In this document: one piece after another, positions 1 through 6,706 of the stretch
Position numbering within the stretch: the stretch's first letter is position 1
Layout of the letters: every line of letters begins with the position of its first letter
Origin: Pseudomonadota bacterium
GTDB lineage: Bacteria > Desulfobacterota > Desulfobulbia > Desulfobulbales > Desulfobulbaceae
DNA length: 19,542 nt
Direction: 5' to 3'
Assembly: GCA_009778235.1 (NCBI GenBank)
Contig: WRKE01000307.1
Span: 1 to 19,542, forward strand
Notes under the pieces: model-generated
The model's input: only the letters and a program-made list of their open reading frames with translations
Told to the model about the DNA's origin: nothing
Database searches by the model: none
Program-made: the position numbers and the translations under genes

Positions 1-783
1 AATGGAAACAATGTGGAGGCTGTGGCGGGAGCGCGGATTGATCTCAGCGATGGTGCGCCCCACCCAGGGCGAGCCGTGCTGCAGGGCCAGGCGGAAGCCT
101 CGCCGGTCGAGTTGGTACTCCTTGATCCAGGTGGTGAAACTCGGCCGGGAAGCTTTGGCGGCCAAGGGATCTTCTTTAGCCCCCAGCCAACGCCGGGCCA
201 CCAGCATATAAAGCATGGCGACCAGCAGGATTGGCACCCCGAACGGGGTGAAGGCGAAAAAGCCGAACCCTTCCCAGCCGTGCCGGATCAGTTCGGCATT
301 CACCACCAGGTTAGGGGCTGTGGCCACCAGGGTCATCATGCCGCTGATCAGGCCCGCAATGCTGAGCGGCATCATGAGGCGGCCAGGCGCGATGCCCAGC
401 TTGAAGGCCACCCGCAGCACCACGGGAATGAAAATGGCCACCACCCCGGTGGAACTCATGAAGGCGCCGACCCCCGCCACCACGACCATCAGCAGCAGAA
501 GCAGGCGGGTTTCGCTCTGCCCTGCCCTGCGCACCAGCAGATTGCCGAGCTGCTGCGCCACCCCGGTCCGTACCAATCCTTCGCCGATGACAAAGAGGGC
601 GGCGATGAGCACGATGTTGGCATCGGCCAGGCCTGCCAGGGCTTCCGGTACAGTGATGATGCCGGTCATGGGCAGGATGACCATCATCAGCAGCCCCACC
701 GCATCCATGGGAGGCCGGTTGGCGGCAAACATGGCGATGGTGGCGCCAAGCAGGCCGAGCACGATCAACAGATCACTATTCAT
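1..783 (-). CDS. SLC13/DASS-type permease, C-terminal part cut by window edge
   Basis: The minus strand reads open from an ATG at 783 to the window edge, giving 261 residues that start MNSDLLIVLGLLGATIAMFA. Several long hydrophobic stretches are visible. The segment SSTGVVAIFIPV (about residues 129-140) and the later TLVATAPNLVVNAEL (about residues 150-164) match the conserved re-entrant and substrate/Na+ site region of SLC13-like (ArsB/NhaD superfamily) permeases. The last visible residues, GRTIAEINPRSR, look like the start of the soluble linker or RCK_C (TrkA-C) insert common in the prokaryotic branch. The expected role is sodium-coupled uptake of an anion such as a dicarboxylate or sulfate at the inner membrane; the substrate cannot be told from sequence. 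The start overlaps the stop of the upstream zinc-ribbon frame (ATGA), which suggests translational coupling. A CCAGG about 9 bases upstream is a weak ribosome site. Confidence 0.82.
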   Translation of the reverse strand, partial: MNSDLLIVLGLLGATIAMFAANRPPMDAVGLLMMVILPMTGIITVPEALAGLADANIVLIAALFVIGEGLVRTGVAQQLGNLLVRRAGQSETRLLLLLMVVVAGVGAFMSSTGVVAIFIPVVLRVAFKLGIAPGRLMMPLSIAGLISGMMTLVATAPNLVVNAELIRHGWEGFGFFAFTPFGVPILLVAMLYMLVARRWLGAKEDPLAAKASRPSFTTWIKEYQLDRRGFRLALQHGSPWVGRTIAEINPRSRHSLHIVSI

Positions 784-872
784 GAAAAACACCTGGCCTT
801 CAAGCAATGCCTGTGGAGATCATCCTCCGGCACAGTTGTGGTCAATGGGGCGCCGCAGCGCGGGCAGGTCAA
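780..872 (-). CDS. Short zinc-ribbon frame between nitroreductase and permease
   Basis: Between the nitroreductase stop and the permease start, the minus strand encodes about 29 residues with a convincing metal-binding pattern: TCPRCGAPL, an acidic linker, then HRHCLKARC. This is a CxxC...CxxxxC ribbon resembling the zinc finger of NAD-dependent DNA ligases and similar small ribbons. The frame ends in TGA at 782-780, overlapping the permease ATG. The only start codon in this frame near the ribbon is a TTG at 872-870 without a clear ribosome site. The alternative is that it is the C-terminal tail of the nitroreductase, reached by a -1 shift on the TTTT at 874-871 just before that gene's stop. 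Its role is unknown. The Cys spacing makes a coding origin likely, but expression is unproven. Confidence 0.45.
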   Translation of the reverse strand: MTCPRCGAPLTTTVPEDDLHRHCLKARCFS

Positions 873-1435
873 AACATCTTGGTGCCGAAGGCGTCGCGAT
901 ACACCATATCCGCGACCTGTTTGCGCGGCGGGCCCGCTTTCTGTTCGACCGCCGGACGGCCGATGGGCAGGACGGCAACGGCCTCGTATCCATCCGGCAA
1001 GGTAATCAACCGCCTGCAGGCCTCATGATCCAACAGGCCAACCACCACTGTTCCCAACCCCATTTCGTGGGCTCGTAAACAAAGCGTCTGGGTGGCAATG
1101 CCCAGATCGAACATAAACCAGTTGGAGAACTTGGTGTTATCGACCCCTCCGTAGCAGCCGGAGACGCCGGTCTTGGCACAAACGACGATCAGCGCGGAAG
1201 CGGCCTGGGAGCATTTGGTCGCGGGGTTGGTCCCCTTATCCATCTGGTAGGTTGCTGTTATCTTTTGAATCAGCTCCTTGTCCCGCACCACCACAAATTC
1301 CCACACCTGGGTGTTTCCCCAGGATGGCGACATTCTTACGGTTTCGAAGATCTGCCGCAGTTGTTGATCAGTGACCGCTTCATCGGTAAATCTTCGTACA
1401 CTGCGCCTGTTCAGGATGGCTTCCTGTAGTTCCAT
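869..1435 (-). CDS. Nitroreductase family FMN oxidoreductase
   Basis: 188 residues, a usual length for a short nitroreductase. The N-terminus LQEAILNRRSVRRFTDEAV is the family FMN-phosphate binding signature (Arg-Arg-Ser-x-Arg). It is followed by SPSWGNTQVWEFVVV, the flavin/substrate loop, and by GLGTVVVGLL plus VAVLPIGRPA, the conserved second half of the fold. Such enzymes are cytosolic homodimers that use NAD(P)H and FMN to reduce nitro groups, quinones or other acceptors; the physiological substrate is not predictable here. The ATG at 1435 is preceded by GGAGGTG, a near-perfect ribosome site, so the start is secure. It heads a likely minus-strand operon with the small zinc-ribbon frame and the permease. 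The protein is Cys-rich for its family, with Cys residues in the region KCSQAASALIVVCAKTGVSGC, which is worth noting but not diagnostic. Confidence 0.9.
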   Translation of the reverse strand: MELQEAILNRRSVRRFTDEAVTDQQLRQIFETVRMSPSWGNTQVWEFVVVRDKELIQKITATYQMDKGTNPATKCSQAASALIVVCAKTGVSGCYGGVDNTKFSNWFMFDLGIATQTLCLRAHEMGLGTVVVGLLDHEACRRLITLPDGYEAVAVLPIGRPAVEQKAGPPRKQVADMVYRDAFGTKMF

Positions 1436-1823
1436 ACACCACCTCCATTGGTCTTATTGACAAGGGATTGCTCCTGACGTTGGAGCCCCACGACTTGCAT
1501 TCCACGATAAGAGGATTGCCCGCATTATCGAAATGGAAGAGATGGACAGCGGCAACCCCATTGCATCTCTCCAGGCGTTCCCAAGGCGATCACCCAGGCG
1601 TGAGAAAACGATCGGCAATCGAACCAAGCAAAAAATTTTTATTATTATATTAATGAATTCGTTATTCACCGGACATTGACCACGTCTTTTTTTGTCATTT
1701 CGATGAGCGTAGCGAAGAGAAATCTTTCCAATATTTTCATTGGTCATTGCTCGATCCATGGAGATTTCTCCCCGCGGTCGAAATGACGAAACAAGGGATG
1801 GTGTTCGGTGATGAATGACCGTA
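1436..1823. other. Intergenic stretch without a supported gene
   Basis: This 388-base gap separates the nitroreductase from the acetyltransferase. It holds the nitroreductase ribosome site at its left end, an AT-rich tract near 1630-1665 that could carry a promoter, and the inverted-repeat element listed separately at 1694-1787. A 101-codon minus-strand frame runs through it (1759-1454), but it spans the repeat, has no recognisable domain and no good ribosome site, so it is not called. Confidence 0.5.
1694..1787. repeat. Dispersed-type inverted repeat (REP/MITE-like)
   Basis: The left arm begins GTCATTTCGA and ends AGAAATCTTTCC (1694-1729). The right arm begins GGAGATTTCT and ends TCGAAATGAC (1760-1787). 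The outer ten bases are a perfect inverted repeat and the inner parts pair with few mismatches. Sequences of this type (GTCATTTCGA...GAGAAATC) recur in intergenic regions of many bacterial genomes. On the minus strand it lies 36 bases past the acetyltransferase stop, so its transcript could also act as a stabilising hairpin. Confidence 0.65.
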
Positions 1824-2384
1824 TTAATATTTATCCGTGAATCGACGCATCAATATGCCGTCGAAATAACAACCGTCAATTTTGGTGTCGCGATTTAAGG
1901 TTGCCAACGGCTGGAAACCGTTCTTCCCGTACAGGCAAAGCGCAGGAATATTATCGGCGCGAACCAAGAGGTAGACAATTTCAATCTCACCCGCGGCAGA
2001 AGCCCGCTCAAGCCCAGCCCGTAGAATCGCGCCGCCGATCCCCAATCCACGGGCGGACATGGCAACGCCCATGGTGAGTTCAGCGGTGTGCTTGAGCTTC
2101 ATTGCCCTCCGTGGCCTGATCATCAGGTAGGCAACCAATCGGCTATGATCCCTTGCCGCCAGGGCAATGGCCCCCGGCAGGGTCTGCAGCGAGGTAATAT
2201 CATCTTCAAAATCTAGAAGAGTTGGGTACTTATCCGCGAAGGTCTCGCTCATGCCATCCGAGGTGGCATAGACATCCTGAAACAGGGCATAGAGGTCAGC
2301 GGACGGATACGCGCTGAATGGTTTGATCTCAATGGCCATCAATACAGGAACTTTGACCAGATCGCATCGTTCACGGGCCTGCAT
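1824..2384 (-). CDS. GNAT family N-acetyltransferase
   Basis: 186 residues from the first ATG. A second start at 2339 (MAIEIKPF) gives 171 residues and fits the usual beginning of a GNAT beta strand better; neither has a clear ribosome site. The acetyl-CoA binding motif A is visible as LTMGVAMSARGLGIGGAIL, matching the family pattern V-x5-RGxGIGxxL with an Ala replacing the first usual Gln/Arg position. A C-terminal ALCLYGKNGFQPLATL follows, the motif B element in which a conserved Tyr acts as general acid. It should transfer acetyl from acetyl-CoA to an amine; the substrate is unknown. It stands alone between two gaps, with the inverted repeat downstream. Confidence 0.8.
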   Translation of the reverse strand: MQARERCDLVKVPVLMAIEIKPFSAYPSADLYALFQDVYATSDGMSETFADKYPTLLDFEDDITSLQTLPGAIALAARDHSRLVAYLMIRPRRAMKLKHTAELTMGVAMSARGLGIGGAILRAGLERASAAGEIEIVYLLVRADNIPALCLYGKNGFQPLATLNRDTKIDGCYFDGILMRRFTDKY

Positions 2385-2704
2385 GAAACAGACAATGCTG
2401 CCGATGCCGCTGAAGATGTGCGTGTTCCGTTGTTCATGCCCGTACTCTGCCCATGCCTGATTTTCCGCTCAAGTTTTTTTATGTTGTGATGCCGTATGCC
2501 ATACTACGTCACCGGTAATAACCGCGCAAGCCGAACTGAGCTGGCCTCACCTGTTTGGACAAGGGATATTCTTTGACCATAAGGGGAGTTCTATTTTGCG
2601 GGAAGGGGCAACATACCGTCAAACCAGGCGCCATGCCCAATGTGCGGAATTTGCCGGACGCGGTTTTGGCAACCGTCTCCCGCTGACCTCCGGACGGAAA
2701 GCTA
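2385..2704. other. Intergenic stretch, no gene recognised
   Basis: About 320 bases between the acetyltransferase start and the recognisable WG-repeat remnant. Short frames exist on both strands (for example a 70-codon minus-strand frame, 2721-2509), but none shows a domain or a convincing ribosome site. Around 2646-2700, bases such as GGAATTTGCCGGACGCG weakly resemble the FAANG-coding unit of the downstream gene, so the decayed copy may extend further left than I can prove. Confidence 0.4.
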
Positions 2705-2968
2705 AGGGATTTTGCTGTCAACGGCCTGGCTTGGATCGAAAAAAACAGGAGATTGTGTTATATCAACACCAAGGGTCAGACCATCGTCGCCATTGACGAA
2801 GTATACGGTTGCACAGTCCTGAAGAATGGGCGTGGCGAGATCATCTGGCCGCAGAATGCCTCGTCCGGATTTGCGCGGAACAGACACGCTGAAGAGACGG
2901 AGAACAAAGGAGCAAGGAAATGGGCAAGAAGAGATGGGCTGTTGGGTTGGCAGCGGCGATATTGGTGA
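2705..2968 (+). pseudogene. Truncated remnant of a WG-repeat gene (paralog of the next gene)
   Basis: The frame reads RDFAVNGLAWIEKN, then CYINTKGQTIVAIDEVYG and CTVLKNGRGEIIWPQN. This aligns residue for residue with the last WG repeat and exit segment of the downstream intact gene (FAANGVALVTKN, then VYINTQGQTIVSIDRECG and ATFLKGGSGMITWQSD). A stop (TGA, 2684-2686) lies a few codons upstream and no start or signal peptide is present. The frame runs past the homology and closes at 2966-2968, inside the first codons of the next gene. It is best read as the 3' end of a repeat domain left by duplication or deletion, now overlapping the leader of the intact copy. The exact borders of homology are approximate. 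Confidence 0.75.
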
Positions 2969-5376
2969 TTGGGATGGGGCTTCTGGTTTACGGTTTGCCA
3001 ATCCATGCGGCGGAAACGCCGGGAAGCAAGGCAGAGGATCTTGCTCAGATAAAAATAAACGGGAAAATTGGCTATATCAATGCCAGGGGAAAGGTTGTGA
3101 TTCCGCCAATACTTGAGGACCCATTGGTTTTTGCCGCCAATGGGTTGGCGCGGTACCAGGGAGGGTACATCAACACCCAGGGCGAGGTGGTGATTCCAGC
3201 GAGACTTGATGAGGGAAAAGCGGTCGTTACCTCCAACGGCGAGATGGCTCTGGATATTTCGTCAAGATTCGAGAAAACGGGCAATTTCGCCGCCAATGGC
3301 CTGGCAAAGGTCAAGGTCAGGGTGATGGACGATAAGCTGCACGGTGCCAAATGGGGGTACATCAATGCCCAGGGCGAGATGGTGATACCGCCGAAGTTCG
3401 GATGGGAACCGGGCGATTTTGCCGCCAACGGCCTGGCACGGGTCGACGACTTCATCAGTGAATACGACCGCGGACCCAAACACGGGTACATTAACGCCCA
3501 GGGCGAAATGGCGATTCCGTTGCAGTTTGAGTATGCGCGGGATTTTGCCGCCAACGGACTGGCAGCGATCCGGGGAAAAAAAGGGGAGTGGGGATATATC
3601 AACGCCCAGGGCGAGGAAGTGATTCCGCCGAGGTTTGAGGAAGTGGGGAATTTTGCCGCCAACGGCTTGGCAAGGGTTCTGGCACGGGTTCAGAACAAGG
3701 CGAGGTGGGGGTACATCAACGCCCAAGGCGAGGAAGTGATACCACCGAAATTTGTGAAAGCATGGGATTTTGCCGCCAACGGCCTGGCAACGATCGAAGA
3801 ATATAAGAATTACGGTTACATCAATACCCAGGGCGAGGTGGTGATTCCGACGAGCTTTGAGAAACCATTGGTTTTTGCCGCCAATGGTTTGGCGCCATTC
3901 AAGGAAGGCGAAAAATGGGGATACATCAACACCCAGGGAAAAAGGGTCGTTCCGCCCAGGTTTGCGTCTGCGCAGGATTTTGCCGCCAATGGCCTGGCAT
4001 CTGTTGAAGAAGACGGGGAATACGGTTACATCAACGCCCAGGGCGAAATGGTGATCCCGCCGAGATTTCAGAGTGCGGGGGATTTTGCCGCCAACGGCCT
4101 GGCGCCAGTCCGGGAACATGGGAGATGGGGATACATCAATGCCAAAGGCGAACGGGTGATTCCGCTGGGGTTTCAGTCAGCGGAGAATTTTGCCGCCAAT
4201 GGCGTGGCGCTGGTCACAAAAAACGGCAAAGAGGTGTACATCAATACCCAGGGCCAAACCATTGTGTCCATAGACAGAGAATGTGGCGCCACGTTCCTGA
4301 AGGGTGGCAGCGGCATGATAACATGGCAATCTGATGACCCGGTGCATTGTGAAGAGAATTCCAGGTCGCTAGAAAATGCGACGGAAACGGCAAAAAAATC
4401 CGGCTTCTCGTTCTCGCATGGCGACTGGACGGTGACGTGCGACAACACGCTGACCTGCCGGATGGAGGGAGTGAACGAAAAAGAAGGTTCCGTGCTGATC
4501 ACCCGGGCCGCTGGCCCCAATGCCCCCCTGCACGGTGAGGTAACGCTGGCGGATGCCGATGACGATACGAACGACCCCTTGCCTCCTTTTTTGACTCTTT
4601 TAATCGGTGGCGAAAAGAAAGGGCAACTGCAACACCCCGGCGGGGAAAGTTATGTCTATCCGCTGACACCGGCCCAAACACATGCCTTGCTTGACGCGGC
4701 AAGGGCGGACAAGGCGATCGAGTTCACGGGAAGAAAACAATCTTTTGTTCTTTTCGGGGATGGCCTCTCCGCCGTGATGCTGAAAATGGACGACATTCAA
4801 GGCCGGGTCGGGACGCCGGGGGCGCTCGTCCGCAAGGGCAAGAAGCCCGAAGAAAGCGTCCGCGCGCCCATCCCGATGCCCGTTATCCGGGCGGCAAAGG
4901 TCAGCGACAAGCCTGTCCGCGAATTAACCGCCGCCGAAGTGCAGGCCATCGAACCTCTGCTGTGGCAGAGCAGAGGCGAGAGATGTGACCTGCACGATCC
5001 CGAGCGGAAAAAGGAATGGGACAATGAAGTCAAATTCACCCTGATTCCCCTAGATGAACGGTACGCGCTGATTTCCACAGGCTGCGAGATGTACGCATAT
5101 CAGGGAACCAATGCCTTTTGGATCATCGACAGCGAACTCAAAAAAGCCCCACAGTTCCTGATGGAGGAGATCTGGCCCGAATATGAGAAAGGAGTCCTCA
5201 GCAGTTCAGCCAAAGGAAGAGGAATAGGCGATTGCTGGGGAGGTTCGAGCTGGGTTTGGGACGGAACCGAATTTCGTCTCAGCCGGCAATGGGCGACGGG
5301 TTCGTGCAGTCTCATCCATGCGGGAGGCACATGGAATATCCCTACATACGTCACGGAAGTGCGACCGGCTGAATAA
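2920..5376 (+). CDS. Secreted WG-repeat protein fused to DUF1176
   Basis: 818 residues. The ATG at 2920 follows AAAGGAG with a 7-base spacer. Residues 1-31 are a signal peptide or uncleaved anchor: KKR, then a hydrophobic core, then GLPIHA-AET. Residues about 44-465 hold 11 WG-type units centred on (W/Y)GYIN(A/T)QGE.VIPP.F, with ten FAANG(L/V)A turns joining them. Residues about 493-815 match DUF1176: HGDWTVTCDNTLTCRMEG, SVLITRAAGPNAPLHGEV, and a terminal WVWDGTEFRL. Four or more Cys in this part could form disulfides in the periplasm. WG repeats are thought to be beta-rich binding modules; neither domain has an established activity, so its job is unknown. The FAANG units are almost identical at DNA level, which suggests recent expansion or gene conversion. 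It is preceded by a decayed relative and followed 4 bases later by an IS200-type end. Confidence 0.85.
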   Translation: MGKKRWAVGLAAAILVIGMGLLVYGLPIHAAETPGSKAEDLAQIKINGKIGYINARGKVVIPPILEDPLVFAANGLARYQGGYINTQGEVVIPARLDEGKAVVTSNGEMALDISSRFEKTGNFAANGLAKVKVRVMDDKLHGAKWGYINAQGEMVIPPKFGWEPGDFAANGLARVDDFISEYDRGPKHGYINAQGEMAIPLQFEYARDFAANGLAAIRGKKGEWGYINAQGEEVIPPRFEEVGNFAANGLARVLARVQNKARWGYINAQGEEVIPPKFVKAWDFAANGLATIEEYKNYGYINTQGEVVIPTSFEKPLVFAANGLAPFKEGEKWGYINTQGKRVVPPRFASAQDFAANGLASVEEDGEYGYINAQGEMVIPPRFQSAGDFAANGLAPVREHGRWGYINAKGERVIPLGFQSAENFAANGVALVTKNGKEVYINTQGQTIVSIDRECGATFLKGGSGMITWQSDDPVHCEENSRSLENATETAKKSGFSFSHGDWTVTCDNTLTCRMEGVNEKEGSVLITRAAGPNAPLHGEVTLADADDDTNDPLPPFLTLLIGGEKKGQLQHPGGESYVYPLTPAQTHALLDAARADKAIEFTGRKQSFVLFGDGLSAVMLKMDDIQGRVGTPGALVRKGKKPEESVRAPIPMPVIRAAKVSDKPVRELTAAEVQAIEPLLWQSRGERCDLHDPERKKEWDNEVKFTLIPLDERYALISTGCEMYAYQGTNAFWIIDSELKKAPQFLMEEIWPEYEKGVLSSSAKGRGIGDCWGGSSWVWDGTEFRLSRQWATGSCSLIHAGGTWNIPTYVTEVRPAE

Positions 5377-5380
5377 ACAA

Positions 5381-5454
5381 CCACCGACTTGAAGTCGGTG
5401 GGTTTGAGGTCGCGGACTGAAAGTCCAGCTATACCGGCAGGATGCGCGGCCGGT
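5381..5454 (-). mobile_element. IS200/IS605-type element end with hairpins
   Basis: Three hairpins lie in series between the WG gene stop and the tnpA fragment. CCACCGAC/GTCGGTGG has a TTGAA loop (5381-5401), GGACT/AGTCC has a GAA loop (5414-5426), and ACCGGC/GCCGGT spans 5433-5454. On the minus strand they follow directly behind the TAA of the transposase remnant. This is where IS200/IS605 elements carry the subterminal imperfect hairpins recognised by TnpA. No matching left end was found, so the element is a relic. Confidence 0.6.
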
Positions 5455-5580
5455 TTATGCAACATCGAATCCATCGGGAGGACGTGGCTCAAAGTGATGC
5501 GAAAGGTACTCTGCTATCATCTCTTTCGTCATTTCTCCTGCCGTCACGCAGAAATAGCCTCACGCCCAAAAATGACCGCC
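5455..5580 (-). pseudogene. tnpA: IS200/IS605 transposase TnpA, C-terminal fragment with internal stop
   Basis: The minus strand from 5580 reads GGHFWA, a TGA stop at 5562-5560, then GYFCVTAGEMTKEM, IAEYLSHHFEP and RPPDGFDVA before TAA (5457-5455). The pattern WG(G/R)HFWxRGYFCVT...EM...YLxHHFEP is the C-terminal part of IS200-like Tyr transposases (Y1/HUH family) as I know them. The in-frame TGA sits where an Arg is normally found, consistent with one CGA-to-TGA change. The catalytic HUH motif and the N-terminal two thirds are missing, so the gene is dead. No longer reading frame of the family was found upstream toward the tRNA. Confidence 0.7.
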
Positions 5581-5653
5581 TTGGTTTTTCCTTGCGGTTG
5601 CTGATGCGCTGCTGTACCTCCAATTGTTGCAAAAGCGGCGCTCTCTGGGCAAC

Positions 5654-5687
5654 AAAAAGCCCGCTTTCCTCGTAAGAAAGCGGGCTT
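5654..5687 (-). terminator. Intrinsic terminator behind tRNA-His
   Basis: A perfect 12-bp stem, AAGCCCGCTTTC pairing with GAAAGCGGGCTT around a 7-base loop (5657-5687), is followed on the minus strand by a T run (bases 5658-5654). It lies 34 bases past the CCA end of the tRNA and is correctly oriented to end its transcript. Confidence 0.85.
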
Positions 5688-5720
5688 ATGAACTTTAATG
5701 GACTGCTCTGGATCAACGAA

Positions 5721-5798
5721 TGGGGTGAGCGATGGGACTTGAACCCACGACCTCCGAGGCCACAACCCGGTGCTGCCACCTACTGAGCTACGCTCACC
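5721..5798 (-). tRNA. tRNA-His (GTG anticodon)
   Basis: The minus strand folds into a complete cloverleaf. The acceptor GTGAGCG pairs with CGCTCAC. The D arm is GCT/AGC, the anticodon stem CCGGG/CTCGG encloses the loop TTGTGGC with anticodon GTG, the variable loop is AGGTC, and the T arm is GTGGG/CCCAT around TTCAAGT. An extra 5' G (5798) faces discriminator C (5724), the G-1:C73 pair that identifies bacterial tRNA-His. CCA is encoded at 5723-5721. Confidence 0.97.
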
Positions 5799-5813
5799 AC
5801 GCAAACGTGCGCT

Positions 5814-5842
5814 TTTATACCCGCACCCCCTCTTTTTCGCAA
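5814..5842 (-). promoter_or_regulatory. Sigma70-type promoter of tRNA-His
   Basis: On the minus strand TTGCGA (5842-5837) and TATAAA (5819-5814) are separated by exactly 17 bases. The start of transcription would fall a few bases before the tRNA. A GC-rich discriminator (GCGC) follows the -10, as in stringently controlled stable RNA promoters. The -35 lies just outside the stop of the zinc-ribbon gene, so the tRNA can be transcribed on its own. Confidence 0.75.
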
Positions 5843-5850
5843 GCAGAAAG

Positions 5851-6507
5851 TCAGGCCGCCAGTTCCCGCTGGCAATGCTTGCAGACCGTGGCCCTGGCCT
5901 TGATCAGTTCGGCGCAGTGCGGGCACTCCTTGAGGAAGTGAGCCGCCAGGATCTTGCCGATGGCCAGATTGACCTCCTGCTCCAGATGCGGGTCCCTGAA
6001 GGCATGGTTGCGCAAGGGTTCGACGCAGGCTATGTCGTTGAGAGGGACCAGCAGGCCGATCGCCCGCTTGCGGTCGTCCACCTGGACCGATTCATCCAGC
6101 AAGATCGTCAGCACCGGGTCAAGCTCCTTCTTCTCCAGACAGGTATCAAAGGCGGCCAGGGCCAACTGCTGTCCCTGATAGCGTTCGTTCTGGCGCTTGA
6201 CCTCCTCGACATCGACAATGCTGCCGGTAAAGGCCTCCCGGGAAATCACCATCATACTGAAGTGTTCCTTGGAATTGGGGAGCTCCATGAACCGGTAGGA
6301 GCCGACATGGCCGTATTGGTTGGCAATGAACTCCCAACCCTTGATAAAGAGCGGGCATGAGTCATTGAGGCAGATAAAAAGATATTCCGAACCCCAACCC
6401 AGGCCGTCTCCCACGTGCACGGGCGGGGCATGGCACAGGGTCAGGTCACCGCTGCAATGCGGGCAGTAGTGCTTCTCTTCGATATATCGCAACAGGGTGG
6501 ACAGCAT
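5851..6507 (-). CDS. Double zinc-ribbon protein with HEAT-like middle
   Basis: 218 residues, no signal peptide or membrane segment, so probably cytosolic. Residues 15-51 contain CPHC (C15, C18) and, after a Gly-rich loop, CLNDSC (C46, C51), forming a first zinc site. Residues 195-212 contain CPHCAELIKARATVCKHC (C195, C198, C209, C212), a classical C-terminal zinc ribbon of the kind often seen in small regulatory or scaffold proteins. The helical middle (about 130-190), with paired helices ending in a DxxVxxxxAIxxL-like pattern, looks HEAT-like. Function unknown. The ATG at 6507 follows AAAGGAAT at a long spacing of about 11 bases. It lies 199 bases downstream of the aromatic fusion gene in the same direction and immediately upstream of the tRNA-His promoter. 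Confidence 0.8.
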   Translation of the reverse strand: MLSTLLRYIEEKHYCPHCSGDLTLCHAPPVHVGDGLGWGSEYLFICLNDSCPLFIKGWEFIANQYGHVGSYRFMELPNSKEHFSMMVISREAFTGSIVDVEEVKRQNERYQGQQLALAAFDTCLEKKELDPVLTILLDESVQVDDRKRAIGLLVPLNDIACVEPLRNHAFRDPHLEQEVNLAIGKILAAHFLKECPHCAELIKARATVCKHCQRELAA

Positions 6508-6706
6508 GGACTTTTTAATTCCTTTAGTGTGGTTGAATGGGACCCGCCGCCAAAGGCAGAGGGCATGGCAGAGCGCCGCTTAACAGCAGATTCTCAGATG
6601 GGTCGGAGGTTGCCGGGCCGGACAAGCGGCAGCGGCGCGAGTTTTCTCCTAAGCTCAATCATGGCACAAGGGTAACCATCGGGCCGGACCGGGTCAACCG
6701 ATAGCT

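Noticed and set aside
13..1078. Two long plus-strand frames (330 and 287 codons) at the left edge
   Set aside because: They are shadows. The minus strand encodes a convincing permease and nitroreductase there, and the plus-strand translations are low-complexity His/Gln/Arg-rich with no domain.
1454..1759. 101-codon minus-strand frame
   Set aside because: It crosses the inverted repeat, lacks a ribosome site and shows no recognisable domain; another minus-strand frame in the same place is equally open.
3262..4119. 285-codon minus-strand frame inside the WG gene
   Set aside because: It is open only because the repeated plus-strand codons have no reverse stop. The sense protein is clearly real.
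5381..5401. Hairpin after the WG gene as an intrinsic terminator
   Set aside because: The stem is followed by GTTTGAGG rather than a T run, and it fits better as a subterminal hairpin of the IS200-type relic.
5489..5941. Frames on both strands across the tRNA-His gene
   Set aside because: Translation of tRNA sequence; peptides such as GLEPTTSEATTRCC are a familiar spurious product of tRNA genes.
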